From positions 1,426,001 to 1,490,000 of the forward strand of contig CADCXD010000018.1 in NCBI GenBank assembly GCA_902806575.1: 64,000 nucleotides of DNA, given 5' to 3'. The DNA comes from Jackrogersella multiformis (taxonomy: Eukaryota; Ascomycota; Sordariomycetes; Xylariales; Hypoxylaceae). Position numbers and translations under genes: made by a program. Below, in pieces: positions 12,662-22,824 of this stretch. The notes under the pieces were generated by a model. That model saw only the letters and a program-made list of their open reading frames with translations, was not told the origin of the DNA and made no database searches. Position 1 is the stretch's first letter, and each line of letters opens with the position of its first letter.

Positions 12662-15536
12662 AGTGGTCGATCTACTCCCTTGTCTTATCGCTCATGACTA
12701 GCCGGAATGTGTGGAGAGATACAACCCAAGCCAAGAGATTTTTGACTTGGTCTGCCAGAGGAGAGGGTGAGGTTTCACTGGCAATATGGGTTAGAGAAAG
12801 GCAAGTTAGAACAACCCAATAATACTAGGTAGGCAGTTAACAAACCAGGAAAATGTGAGGGTGCAACGGCAGAGAGAAAGAATGAAAGGACCAGCATTCG
12901 TTTAGGTTGGGAGGGTTAAACCGGTCGAAAGGGGGATGGCGGCATGGGCTACGACTAGGTAGCGTCGCAATCGGTCTTTTACTTCATTATTAGGCCATCT
13001 AAAGGATCAAGGATGTTTGGAAACATTGGTAGCTATGTGGCTCTTGCCCTCCTCCTTGCCTTCGTCTTGCAGGCGCTTGAAAGTTGACAGACATTACACC
13101 TAGCGCGTATGTACGTTTTCCCCAGTTGTTCCTTTGGTTGGCCTTGGATGGTTCCCTTTTGGTCCGTATGGCTTTCAGGAGACGATTCTACTGGTTGGCT
13201 ATTATCTTAAACCCCTGTCCATCTGCCAGCCACTCCGCCACTCATCAGCTTTCCACGCTGAAGACCCTGTTCGAGTTTCCGTTTTTGTCCATACGCAATT
13301 TTAACTCCCCTGCTTCCGAGCGAGGCTGGCGGCGACAGGGTGTGCCTACCGCAAGATATCATAGATACTACGTACTGCCGATATGTTTTGTTGACGCTCT
13401 TGCGGGTATTTGGCTGAGAAGGAGGGCGAATTATTTTTGGTGCACACCCTCAGATTCTAACATAGTAACTGCACGTTCTCCTGCATACTGCAGGTACCAA
13501 CATGCAGGAATCATCATTTCGGTAAATGATCAGCCATTCACCTGCGGGGTGTCTGGGTGCTTGATTCGCTTAGGGGTAGGTGTGCTCAGCTTCGCGATGT
13601 CGACTTTCCCATTTAGTGTAGAGACCGTCAGATAAAGAAAGATCGATCTCAATAATATCCCATTGCTATAAGCAGATCTATACGTAATAAGGTCTTACAC
13701 TACGCCTCAGGCGGCTAACGGGAAATACGAAGTCCAATTACTAACAATTGTGTCATTATTAAATAATAGCATGGCGCGCGCGGTAAAGTATGATGTTATG
13801 ACCCTAACATTAATGATTATCATCCATATGCCAGGTCAAGGGGCCACGAGGCTCTGCAAAAGTACATAGTACGGTGCAAATAAGAAATAAAATATAAAAT
13901 AAGAAATAAGGTAAGAAATAGGATATCGAAATAAGAATCCAGCTCGTTACTTACGTGCAAGCATTGACCCCAATTAGGCCTTCTAGCCTTTTATTACCGG
14001 TACGCTAGGTAACTTAAGCCTTAAATATTATAATTAACGGCACGCCGTACTGAAATCTTAGAAGTTGTAAATACCTAACCACCTAAGACAATACGTAAGA
14101 CGGGATGGTATAAGTACCTAGGTACCTAAGTAAGTAACGGTCTAAGTGTTTCTAGCGAATATCACAACCCCTATTCCTCTGGTTTAATACTATTCCTCTA
14201 CTACATAGTAATAGTCTAATAGTAAGCAGGTAGGTAAACAAGCAGACAGGACATTCTAACTTCACCTTTTTGGGGGTCATCAGCGAACTGGCGCTGTAGA
14301 TCAGGGGTCTTTCCCACATAGCGATTAACTGCCTGATAAATTGTCAGCACTCAGTAAATCCCTGTGCGCATCAGTGGAACAGCCTTGGAATTCTTCCAAG
14401 GTAAGATAGATGACCGAGCCTAAATTCCTACTACGTACATCCATACTATTAGTACCTATGTAAGCAGCTGCCCATCTCCTTACTACCGGGACCTATTAAC
14501 GATTATGGTGAACACGGAAGATTCATGCGACGAATCAAGATTTCCTTTTATTACATAGAATAGTGCAGAGAGAATGACGAATGAATTAGGTACCTACTTA
14601 CACTAAAGGTACTGTGTACATGGTAAACTCCGATGAGATAAAAATAGCCTAGCGTCAGGGACTATTAAACAGGTACTTCTTAAGGTACCTAATGCAGTAG
14701 GGAGGATTGTACGAAATGTTTTACGTAGAGACTAAAAGCTCTTATTGGGCATTCGATTTTGATACACATAGTGTATGTGTTCCTATATGAGTGGTAACTG
14801 GTCAGCTTCGGATGTTGCCCAATATTGGCAATATCATATATTTCGCTTCCTATTGGTACCTACCTAGGTACATAGGTAGATAACGCTACCTTTCGCCTAT
14901 TTATCATATTGAGAAAAATAGTATGTATGCCTTCCAGCAGCAGCGGATAAATAAAAAGGGGTACAGTAGAAAGTTCCGTTGCAACTTTCCAAGTTCTAAG
15001 GACTCATACCTTGATTAAGATATATTCCCGTACGAGAACAGATACCTAGGTAGCATCCATGGATGTGGAAATCCCCAATTTAGGATTAGGGAGTGGGGGG
15101 GAAGCTTGAGGCTCCGAGCCATCTAACAGGGAACTTTGTAGTCTATCGCTCGCCTCGTCAGCTATCATGGATTCCAGCCAGGAATCATAGATTAGAGCAT
15201 TAGTACAATGTGCATTTTTGTTGATAAGGGGTATGTTTTTAGAAATAAAAGTGTATAGCTTAATAAGGCATGACCGTGGTAAATTTAACAACATGTAGTG
15301 TAAGTTAAATTATACTAATCACTCCGAAGAATCGAGTCCTTATTCGCCATTGCTCGGTAAACATCCATGGATAAGATGAAGAGATGAAGTTTAAAGCTTC
15401 AATGAACACATAAACAATAGAAGAGTACTCAGTACATACGGCGTAACATCGGTTCCCGTCTTATCACGTAGTACAAAACAACATAGGATTATATGGCTTA
15501 AAAACTTGCCGAGTCTTAACTTGCTGAGTCTTAACA
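12662..15536. other. AT-rich gene-poor region
   Basis: Nearly 3 kb without a credible gene. The first 400 bases should be the promoter of the coiled-coil gene. A 183-codon frame at 13084-13635 starts only at TTG and has no domain. From about 13.7 kb the sequence is AT-rich with many short TACCTA/TAGGTA words; exact palindromes occur at 14115, 14861 and 15043. Just before the tRNA, two near-copies of GAGTCTTAAC lie about 15 bases apart (15511-15535). Confidence 0.5.
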
Positions 15537-15561
15537 GCCTGGGTAGCTCAATTGGCTAGAG

Positions 15562-15617
15562 GTAAGGCTTCACTAAAGCTTCTCTCGAAGACGTTACGAT
15601 ACTAACATCCTCGATAG
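15562..15617 (+). other. 56-nt spliceosomal-type intron inside the tRNA-Lys D-stem
   Basis: The insert begins GTAAGG, carries an exact TACTAAC branch-site word at 15600-15606, and ends TAG eleven bases after that word. Its 56-nt length is normal for introns of protein genes in this window. Removal joins tRNA positions 24 and 25 and restores the D-stem pair G10-C25. Canonical nuclear tRNA introns sit only after position 37, so this position is ectopic. The insert also contains a small hairpin (CTTC...GAAG), so recognition by the tRNA endonuclease as an irregular intron remains a second possibility. Confidence 0.7.
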
Positions 15618-15630
15618 CGTGAGACTCTTA

Positions 15631-15756
15631 ATCACGAAGATATTCGCAAGAAAAGTTTAAGACAACTCGAGCCATCATAGGACCAGGATCTTACAGAGAC
15701 CTGGATCTACAAATGCTTATAACGCTTACAAACTATCTTGTAAAAATCTCGATGAT
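15631..15756 (+). other. 126-nt intron at the canonical tRNA position 37/38
   Basis: Lies directly 3' of the base after the anticodon, the standard eukaryotic tRNA intron site. The boundary can slide by up to three bases because ATC occurs at both ends. The insert contains an internal inverted repeat (CCAGG and CCTGG around 15683-15703). At 126 nt it is long compared with yeast nuclear tRNA introns, which are at most about 60 nt. Confidence 0.75.
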
Positions 15757-15797
15757 ATCTCAAGGTTGCGGGTTCGACCCCCGCCTTGGGCTTATAC

Positions 15798-15802
15798 TTT
15801 TT
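15798..15802 (+). terminator. RNA polymerase III terminator (T5)
   Basis: A run of five T begins six bases after the tRNA discriminator base, as expected for polymerase III termination. Confidence 0.75.
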
Positions 15803-15919
15803 GACTTCCCATCGGCATTTATACATTAATTGACCTATCTAGGTGTACATTAGGTATATAGATACTAGATAGGTTGATAAGAGCGCTTGCCATGGTTGAT
15901 ATTATTCCATACCCGCCAG

Positions 15920-16137
15920 AATAGCGTCAAAATAAATACAGACCGTGCGAAATTTGTGGTCATATAACACATTATTGCACTGTGAAACTACCATCCCCTC
16001 GTTCACTAATCGGCATTAACTACCAGCTAAAACACATAAGCGACCTAGATAATTACTCTAAGGGATAGGAAACCCACGGAGCAATTCAGTGTAATTACTA
16101 CTGTTTACGCACGGTCTGTATTTAATCTGACGCTATT
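15920..16137. mobile_element. MITE-like element with about 30-bp terminal inverted repeats
   Basis: The segment 15920-15949 is repeated in inverted orientation at 16108-16137 with two mismatches; the shared core words are AATAGCGTCA and AAATACAGACCGTGCG. The 218-bp unit has no coding capacity. Size and structure fit a non-autonomous DNA transposon. I could not define a clear target-site duplication. It lies 128 bases downstream of the tRNA-Lys gene. Confidence 0.7.
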
Positions 16138-16956
16138 GCTGCATCTTACCATAAGCCCTACTAACAACTTGTACCTCCCTAATTGAACGGACGCCGGAAT
16201 GTCAATTTAGAATTATCCTCAGCCCACTATTGCACGAGAGCGACACGCTCGGGATTTCATCCCTGTATTCCATATCCCTATGGGACGATGCCAATGTCTT
16301 GCTTCGTAAGAGCCTCACCAGGATCCTTGTTTCATATCAGCGATAGTAAGACATGGCGGCCGCCTTGCCTGGGCATTTCTAGGTTTTAGTGTCGGTTGCT
16401 AGCAGATGATATTAATACGAGACGCCGTCTTCCGAACTACCCGACGCGAATAATCCAATAGTGTTCGGAACTAGGACTTTCAGACGGATAATGCTGTCTT
16501 TACTAGAGCTTGTGTCTACCCGGAGTTTTTATGTTGTTTATAGTGTAGAAATGCGAATATTGACTTCTTATATTCATAAAACCGGATGCGAGAGTATGGT
16601 CTTTCTCCAAGACGATGTCTCCTAGTACTCATCCGTAAGCGCAATGGTAGCAGTAACTAGTCAACCTACCTGGGCAGATAGTAAAGGGGCTAGTGTCGGC
16701 ACATCAGGTACTCTCTAGTTCAAGTTTGTGACCGGTTTACGAAAACTCAGGCGCCCACATTAAGGCCATCTCGAAATCAACCTTAAGTACGTAATGACTA
16801 AAGGGTCTCAGTTAGCTTGGATAAAACATATATTAATAGTAATATCTACATACCAAATGTTGAATGAATATATACGGACTACGACGAGCCACGTCCCGTT
16901 TCCCTAATGCTCCATCCCAGACGCCGATGCCATGCAGCTCAACCCCTAGAACGACA
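16138..16956. other. Spacer downstream of the MITE-like element
   Basis: AT-rich sequence ending at the 3' end of the first MFS gene. I see no gene; a 68-codon plus-strand frame at 16183 has no features. Confidence 0.45.
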
Positions 16957-18699
16957 TCAAAACACGCTACTCTTGCTCCACTTATTGGCAGCCCTGATCC
17001 TCTTCCCGAAGAAGTAGAACACGTACGGCACGGGGATGAGCAGGCAGGCGAAGCCCGCGAAGATGCTGGACCCCGGCCCGACCCCTATGTTGTGGTAGAG
17101 AGGCGCGACGACGAGCGGGAACGCGGCCGCGAAGCAGCTCCGCATGAAGGTGTTGGCGGCGACGGCGCTCGCCGCGTACATCTGGAACGTGTCGACGAGG
17201 TAGTTGAGCGCGGCCTGGAAGATCGTGTTGAAGCCGCACCCGGAGAGGTACAGCCCGACGACGGGCACGATCCAGTGCGCGACCGCCGGGTCCGCCGTCC
17301 ACCCGGTGACGAACTGGCCCGCCGCGAAAAGCACGGATCCTAGCATCATCGGCGGGAGCCTCTTCTCGGGGACCGGCCGGTCGCCTACCGCGTGGTAGGC
17401 TTTGTTGTAGTAGAGCTGGTTGGACATGTTGATGCCCGCGCCGGTGACGGAGCCGAGGAGGATCGCTAAGAAGGGCAGCTCGCTCGGCAGCAGCGCCCAC
17501 CCCCTGACCTCGCCGAATATGATGGGCACAGCCCCGAGCTGCATGTAGAGGATCCCGTAGCAGAAGCTCGCGTACAGCGCGACGAGGAAGCAGATGGGCG
17601 TGCAGAGCAGCTGGATGGGGCGGACGAGGAATTTCCTCGCGAGCTCGATGATGCTAATGTCCCACTCCTCGAACTTGGTGTGGAGCGCCCAGTTGCCCGT
17701 CTCGAACCGCAGCCGCCGCGCCTTGGCGATGAGCAGCTTCGGCGGGTACGTCTCGTCGATGAATATGACGGCGAAGACGAGCACGACGGACTGCAGCATG
17801 CCCGTGGTGTACTCGGTCCAGCGCCAGCCGAGGTTCGGCTGCACCGCGACGGCGGCCGAGACAATAGGTCCTAGCGTCGGACCGCCTACAACGGCCATCG
17901 CGTACCCCGCCATGGCAATGCCGCGATATGCCGGCGTGAAGAGATCTCCGAGGACACCGCCGGTATTCGTCACCGGTGCCGAGGCGAAGATAGCGCCCCA
18001 GAACCGCGTCAGCATCAGGGTCTGGAAGTCTTTGGCGGTCGCAGCCCCGAACGAAAAACAGATGGATATGAACATAGGCGTCAGCACTGCTAAACGGCGG
18101 CCGTAGACCTCCGACAGTGGCGCCCAGAGGAGGGGTCCGATACCGAAGCCGAGAAGAAAGAGGGTGGTGCCCAGCGTCGCCACTTGCGTGCCGACGCCGA
18201 ATTGTTCCGCGATCTGTACCGTGCCGGCGGAATAGGACGAGGACGCCCAAGTGGCGGTCATGGTGACCAGGCCGTAGAGGAGCGTCGTGACCACTTTCTT
18301 ATGCCGCGGCCAGTTCAAAGGGTGGTAGGGGTCATCGGGCCCGTCGAAATCCACGAGGCAATCCTCGCCAGTCCTCACCTTCGCAAGTGGGTGGCTGAAC
18401 GGCGGCACTAACGGCCGAGAGCGTACTAGTGACAGCACGGTATCCCCACGAGATACCGTTCGTGAGAGAGAGCTTGAGAGACCGTCCGGCACATCCCGAC
18501 CGCTCGCGCGGATCTGCGACGGGCGTTGGTCGAGAGTGCATGGTCTGTGACCGTCGTGGTCCTTTTCGGATTGAGGGCATTCGCAACTAGATGAGCCCCA
18601 GCTGCGCGCGGTTGCGGGAGAATCGGGATCTAGAATCGGAGCTCTAGAAGAGCGGCCATGGGAGTGATCGGAGTCGTCCTCATCCTTAATTATTGACAT
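16957..18699 (-). CDS. MFS multidrug transporter, DHA1 type
   Basis: A single-exon 580-aa polytopic protein of the major facilitator superfamily; drug or polyamine:proton antiport at the plasma membrane is the usual family role. Residues 1-135 form a polar Ser/Asp-rich cytosolic tail ending in the typical DFDGPDDPYHPLNWP entry motif. Twelve membrane helices follow. Helices 2-3 carry the signature GPLLWAPLSEVYGRR (motif A). Motif C-like GGPTLGPIVSA is in helix 5, and FIDETYPP with LLIAKARRLR starts the central loop. Length is normal for the DHA1 family. GC content is high compared with the flanking spacers. The substrate cannot be deduced. It is followed upstream by a second, intron-containing DHA1 gene in the same direction, but the two are not close copies. 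Confidence 0.88.
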   Translation of the reverse strand: MSIIKDEDDSDHSHGRSSRAPILDPDSPATARSWGSSSCECPQSEKDHDGHRPCTLDQRPSQIRASGRDVPDGLSSSLSRTVSRGDTVLSLVRSRPLVPPFSHPLAKVRTGEDCLVDFDGPDDPYHPLNWPRHKKVVTTLLYGLVTMTATWASSSYSAGTVQIAEQFGVGTQVATLGTTLFLLGFGIGPLLWAPLSEVYGRRLAVLTPMFISICFSFGAATAKDFQTLMLTRFWGAIFASAPVTNTGGVLGDLFTPAYRGIAMAGYAMAVVGGPTLGPIVSAAVAVQPNLGWRWTEYTTGMLQSVVLVFAVIFIDETYPPKLLIAKARRLRFETGNWALHTKFEEWDISIIELARKFLVRPIQLLCTPICFLVALYASFCYGILYMQLGAVPIIFGEVRGWALLPSELPFLAILLGSVTGAGINMSNQLYYNKAYHAVGDRPVPEKRLPPMMLGSVLFAAGQFVTGWTADPAVAHWIVPVVGLYLSGCGFNTIFQAALNYLVDTFQMYAASAVAANTFMRSCFAAAFPLVVAPLYHNIGVGPGSSIFAGFACLLIPVPYVFYFFGKRIRAANKWSKSSVF

Positions 18700-19612
18700 T
18701 ATAGCCTCCTAAAAAATGCTCCCCAAAAGAAGAGCATACATACCGGTAGGTAGACTGGTAGATAAAAAGTAGAGGTAATGATTTGCGTGTATGTAAATTA
18801 AAAGTCTACGGGTGGCGTCATAGCAACTACGGATATACATATTTACATCATAGCCGCTTTTATGGAACCGACCGCTCTACCGAGACTGAAGAGCCGAGTT
18901 AGCTAAATACCTAGGTAGCTAGGGCAAAGTTCCGATTTCGATGACGTAGTAGTGCCCTAGAAACCATCAACACCCTAACATGAGGGCTTGATTTGGTTGA
19001 CTCTGTCCGATTGTAAGCTCCCATCTAGGATATAATTTGGCAGGAACTGACCTAATAACGCGCTCCTTCATCGTTCTATCGTGAATGGGAGTCACCTGCC
19101 TAGGGAGTTAAGATCACCCGACTGATAAAAATACCTGAGGAAACCCCAGGTCTGACTCTTCCGGCCCCGCTCCGGCTAAGGCGGCTTCCGAAAGCACCGA
19201 GAATCACCGAAGGCGATTGTGTAAAGTATGAGATTTTAACTAGAATAGTCCGATGGCAAAGCATTTACTATTCATGCGAACGCGATGTAGAAATAGTCAC
19301 CCTTTCTAAAGAGACTATTAGCCTTAATAAAACCTTCATAGCATTACTTCGTATGGTAAAAGTTACCAGAATAGGGAGCTTTCGAATCTACGCATATGCA
19401 ATCCACCAAGGCTGCAACGAAGACCCATGAGAAACCGAACAGGCAAGTAGAAGTAGAAATAGCCAATATCCAAATTGTAGCTATCTTTAGATTGAATTGC
19501 ATATGTGCATGAAGTATCTATTCTTATAATCTGTATATACAAGCGAGCAGATTGCGAATTGTCTGAGCTGCAACGTTATTATTTTACTATTCGATGTTTT
19601 TAGTAGTTTTCA
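18700..19612. other. Spacer between two MFS genes
   Basis: Holds the promoter of the single-exon MFS gene and the 3' region of the next. One exact TACCTAGGTA palindrome lies at 18908. No gene seen. Confidence 0.45.
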
Positions 19613-21330
19613 TTATAATTTAGGGTTGAACCTCGACCGCAGCCTCTCGCCGTATATGCGGAAGATCAACGGTATCGGGACGAGCCCCAAGGAGATGAAA
19701 GCGAGAAGGCTGTTGCCCCATCCTAGGCCTAGCGCGTTGTACATCTCGAGGCCGCCTAGGGGAAGCAGCGCGCCGAGTAGCGATCGGAGGACGGTCACGG
19801 CGGCCGTGACGGATGCTGCGTATATGGGGTAGACGTCGAGGAGGTAGTTCTGCACGCTGAACTGTTCGGGGTGTTAGATTCAGACAGATATAAGCTAGTA
19901 AAGACGTGGATTGTAGGACTTACCATGACACCCATAAGTCCGAAGCTGAAGATGAAGACGCCAATCATTGGGACGATCCAGTGAACGCCGAAGTTGGTAG
20001 TCCACCCGTAGATGAACAGGCCGACGGGAAGGGCGACGCCGCTAGGGATCGTGAGCACGGGCGCGAGGCGGACTTCGGGCTTATGCACGATCCCTTTTGC
20101 TTGGTTTCGCTTGACCATCCAATCTGTGAGCTGCCCAAAGGCGACAACACCACTCATCATGCCCAATCCGGCGGGAAGAAACGACAGGCCGCTGTCGCCC
20201 TCTGTAAAGTTGTACGTGCCCGTGTATACGAAGGAGAAAGTTGTGATGAGGAGGTAGAGAATGCCGTAGGTAATAGCAACGTATAGCGACATAAGGGTGA
20301 CGATTGGCGTTAGGAGTAGGAGTTTCATCGGGCGGACAATGGCTAGGTGGAATTGCTGCTTAGGGCTGAGCCTTCCTGAAAGTTTGCTTCTCAGGTCCGG
20401 ATTGCCGGTCTCCTTGCGGAGTCTCCGAGTCTTTCGGTCGAGAATGACGGGGGCAAAAGTTTCTCGGAGAAAGATGAACGAGAGAGGGATGAATATTCCG
20501 CCCTGTATATGTTAGCTCGTATACGACAGAATATGCGATCCCGATAATAGAATAACGCACCAAAATGGCGATCAGCCAGTATACCCATCTCCAGCCGGCA
20601 GCCTCAATCAAGTAACCACCAGCAATAGGGCCGATACAGGGGCCGAGAAGAGGACCTAGCGCCCACGCGGCCATGGCCCTACCACGCTTCTCAACGGGCA
20701 TCATGTCCGCAATACTACCGCTTCCGATGGTTACGGGCACCGAGCCGGTGAGACCCATGAGTAACCGGAACGCCATCAGCATTCCGATACCATTGGAAAG
20801 GGCCGCACCGACGGTGGTTAGGACGAAGAGTATGTTGCCAACGATATATAGGATCCGGCGGCCGTAGATCTCGCTCAGCGGGGCTACGACGAGAGGACCA
20901 AAACTAAATCCCAGAATATATACAGAGACGAGGAACGTCGCCACCGTACTCGATGTCTCATGGAATTGTATCATGATGCCAGGAATACCAGGGGCAAACA
21001 TCGAAGAGCCCAAGGGGCTATGGTGAGTTAGCGAAGAGCGAATGATGGATAATCTAGCATATAGAACGGCGAGAATGCTTACGTTACGACGGTGATTATC
21101 GAAACAACACCGATATTCAACCATTTCGTGTTATCGGACCAGTTCTTGGGATTTTCTTGGTCGTTGGGGCCGTCCCAGTCCACGATGTTTGGGTCCTTGT
21201 CGTCAGGAGTACTTTCGCGTTTGTCAGATCTCGCCTCAACATCTTGTTCCAACTCCGTATTAACGTCTGAGGGTTCTAGGTCTGGGGTCATGGTGGTGAC
21301 CGATCCCTTCTCCGTCTTGTCGGTATTCAT
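19613..21330 (-). CDS. MFS multidrug transporter, DHA1 type, four exons
   Basis: Exons 21083-21330, 20561-21017, 19924-20502 and 19613-19861 join in frame to 510 aa. The introns are 65, 58 and 62 nt, with donors GTAAGC, GTGCGT and GTAAGT and branch words CTAAC, CTAAC and CTAAC. The N-terminal 65 residues are acidic and polar, ending in VDWDGPNDQENPKNW, the DHA1 entry motif. Helix 1 continues across the first intron into TPLGSSMFAPGIP. Motif A is GPLVVAPLSEIYGRR, and motif C lies in GPLLGPCIGPIAGGYL. The central loop carries LRETFAPVI. This is a standard plasma-membrane 12-helix drug:proton antiporter layout. Substrate unknown. A tandem TTCGCGAA palindrome lies about 640 bases upstream of the start. 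Confidence 0.9.
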
Positions 21331-22824
21331 CGTTGCTATATCTTATTATGCGACTAATAGATGGCTCGTTGGTGTCTTTTCTCCGTTGTTGTAGGAGTCC
21401 CGGACACTGAAGGACGATGTCGTAGGTTGAGGAAACGATGACACTTTCGGGTTAACATAGTCCTGGGGAACATGTTAGATTTAATATTTATAAGACGATA
21501 TTCAATGTTGGTCCCGAGTATTCAATCCGTTCCGGATGCCGTCTCATCCCGGAGTAAGCTGGCATAACTTTATGCAAATCTCTATGATATTAGGATCTTA
21601 CCCTGCCTCGGCGATGCGAACCCCACTCTCGCATCTGGGGATCTGGATTGACCAGGGTTTAATATCCAGATTGCTTGGTTAACACAAGATACCTAACCTA
21701 GATGCTTGGTGGATATTTTGAACAAAATTCGATCCTTGGATATTTCTGCTCTCATTGCGGTTAGTATACCGGCCTTAACCTTTTAAGCCCTCAGTAAAAG
21801 TAGTAGAATCGCTGATATGTCCCTGACTGAAATATGACTTACCTACTAAGGTACCGGTAGGTAATAATAAAAAGACCCGTAATGAGTAAGAATAATAATT
21901 ATGAATACCGCTATGTAGCTAGCTGGCAAGGTTGCTTAGCGCAGTGTAGTCTTGCATAATTCATTCGGGTCGATTTCGCGAAGACTTCGCGAAGATTCCC
22001 GTACTTACTCTGCATAGTATGTATGTATTAAATTATAAGGGGCCGTGGCTTGAAGCTAGCTCCTCCCCATTCGTGGAGGGACTACCTAGCCCGTGGGTGT
22101 AGCGAATTGAACATGGCCTATGATCTCGCAATGTCCGATGATTCGTATTATTCGTACAGTTCTCGTTTAGACTCGGATCGGTCGTCCTACCTACGCCCCC
22201 CTTCGGAAGATATAGAATTCCTTTAATACTACCTACTCAACATCCAGTAAGCTATTTTACCATTGTTGAATGTACAGTTTAGGCGGTAAGCTTACGTGGG
22301 CCATCACCGCTTGGGCTTACCTAGGTACCTATTTAGGGCGAATAATAATGACGCTAAGTAGTGGTCAACATCCTTAAGTAGTTACTGTCTATTAATTAAG
22401 ACCGATAACAGTCTTTAGGATATATGAATAGCGAGACTCGTTACTTGTAGAGTAGGGCACAGTAGATTAGATCGTAGTATAAATAGGGATTGTTTGTTTT
22501 TAAAAAATAGTGTATATGCGATTCAAGCTGCTTCCCCCTGCTTCCTTAGCCTAATACCGGCAGACGGGAAGTGGTGAAATCGTTTGGCGGAAACCCCTAT
22601 ATAGGTAGAGGTACCAAAGACGTTGTCTCAGGGGCATGACTAAGTTCCGTACAGGACGCCAAGCCTGTGTATAACCATCCATATTCGACTCGTCAACCCC
22701 GTTCGAATTCCGAATCGCCGTAAGCGGTGACAATAATACCGGAGATAGCCGCCTCATACCTAAGTAATGCTCAGAGGGTATCACAGGCCAAAATGATATT
22801 GTAAATCCGTCCAGGCTTTCGTCT
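21331..22824. other. Spacer of about 1.5 kb
   Basis: Contains the promoter of the four-exon MFS gene, including two TTCGCGAA palindromes (21975-21982 and 21986-21993), and one exact TACCTAGGTA at 22318. No supported gene. Confidence 0.45.

Larger units (their letters stand above)
15537..15792 (+). tRNA. tRNA-Lys (anticodon CTT), interrupted by two insertions
   Basis: Three segments, 15537-15561, 15618-15630 and 15757-15792, together make a perfect 74-nt tRNA. The acceptor stem pairs 15537-15543 with 15785-15791, including three G-U pairs, and the discriminator is T. The D-stem is GCTC with GAG+C, where the last C (15618) lies after the first insertion. The anticodon stem is TGAGA/TCTCA with loop CTCTTAA, anticodon CTT. 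The variable loop is AGGTT and the T-arm is GCGGG-TTCGACC-CCCGC. The A box (TAGCTCAATTGG) and B box (GGTTCGACC) are intact but about 225 bases apart. The arrangement and the U discriminator agree with yeast tRNA-Lys(CUU). Either it is a functional gene with two introns or it is decaying; the perfect fit after removing both inserts favours function. Confidence 0.88.

Noticed and set aside
13084..13635. 183-codon plus-strand open frame
   Set aside because: It opens at TTG, has no domain, lies upstream of the coiled-coil gene on the other strand and lacks coding character.
13650..16860. RIP-mutated repeat region
   Set aside because: The stretch is AT-rich, but I cannot compute dinucleotide indices here and see no recognisable transposon remnant apart from the MITE-like unit.
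16864..18411. Several long plus- and minus-strand frames overlapping the single-exon MFS gene
   Set aside because: They are shadows in a GC-rich coding region; composition (Arg, Ala, Pro) is typical of wrong frames.
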